DNA of 5,956 bases from contig CAYQJO010000258.1 of NCBI GenBank assembly GCA_964417785.1, positions 1-5,956 on the forward strand. The letters are read 5' to 3'. The position numbers and the translations under genes are program-made. This DNA is from DAOTUL01 sp034437435. GTDB taxonomy: Bacteria; Chloroflexota; Anaerolineae; Aggregatilineales; Phototrophicaceae. Positions 5,941 to 5,956 of this stretch are shown here, one piece after another. A model generated the notes under the pieces. It saw nothing but the letters and a program-made list of their open reading frames with translations, ran no database searches and had not been told where the DNA came from. The stretch's first letter is position 1. Each line of letters opens with the position of its first letter.

Positions 5941-5956
5941 TTTATGCGTTTAAAAC

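Noticed and set aside
45..5956. CRISPR array, insertion sequence, tRNA, rRNA or a novel multi-gene defence system
   Set aside because: I saw no regularly spaced repeats, transposase motifs, cloverleaf folds or rRNA segments. All four proteins belong to recognisable ordinary families.

Overview
This window is bacterial chromosomal DNA at the end of an assembled contig. It holds four protein-coding genes and one compact regulatory RNA unit. Positions 1-44 are not genomic: they match the Illumina TruSeq index adapter, including the 8-base index stretch, so real sequence begins near 45. The organism cannot be fixed from 6 kb. GC-rich genes without signal peptides, a membrane-anchored LysM/YkuD L,D-transpeptidase with a degenerate SHGC box, a stand-alone GH13 amylase-like enzyme and a cytoplasmic S9 peptidase with a YGTWPSP start together resemble Chloroflexota (Anaerolineae-like). 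This is inference from family resemblance only.

Layout. On the minus strand, 1259 down to 45 is a GH13 alpha-amylase-family gene whose 3' end is cut off by the adapter. A divergent intergenic region (1260-1392) carries candidate promoters for both directions. On the plus strand, 1393-1731 is a small single-domain cupin. It is followed after 39 nt by 1771-3519, a bitopic L,D-transpeptidase with peptidoglycan-binding-like, LysM and YkuD domains; the two are probably co-transcribed. A 415-nt noncoding stretch (3520-3934) follows. Its first part is AT-rich and carries short direct and inverted repeats. Its second part is a complete transcription unit: a near-consensus sigma-70 promoter (3786-3814), a 10-bp stem with a 30-nt AU-rich loop (3830-3879), and an intrinsic terminator (3889-3911). 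Ten bases after the terminator's T-run comes the Shine-Dalgarno of an S9 prolyl-oligopeptidase-family gene (start TTG 3935, stop 5806). That gene ends in a strong GC-rich hairpin terminator (5814-5838). The last 118 nt are AT-rich and contain one more hairpin.

How the parts relate. No single pathway links the four genes; they look like ordinary housekeeping or accessory genes for glycan hydrolysis, small-molecule binding, cell-wall cross-linking and peptide turnover. The most interesting element is the short RNA between the transpeptidase and peptidase genes. It has its own promoter and terminator, so it is either an independent small RNA of about 91 nt or a transcription-attenuating leader of the peptidase gene. 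The position of the terminator means any peptidase mRNA from this or an upstream promoter must read through it.
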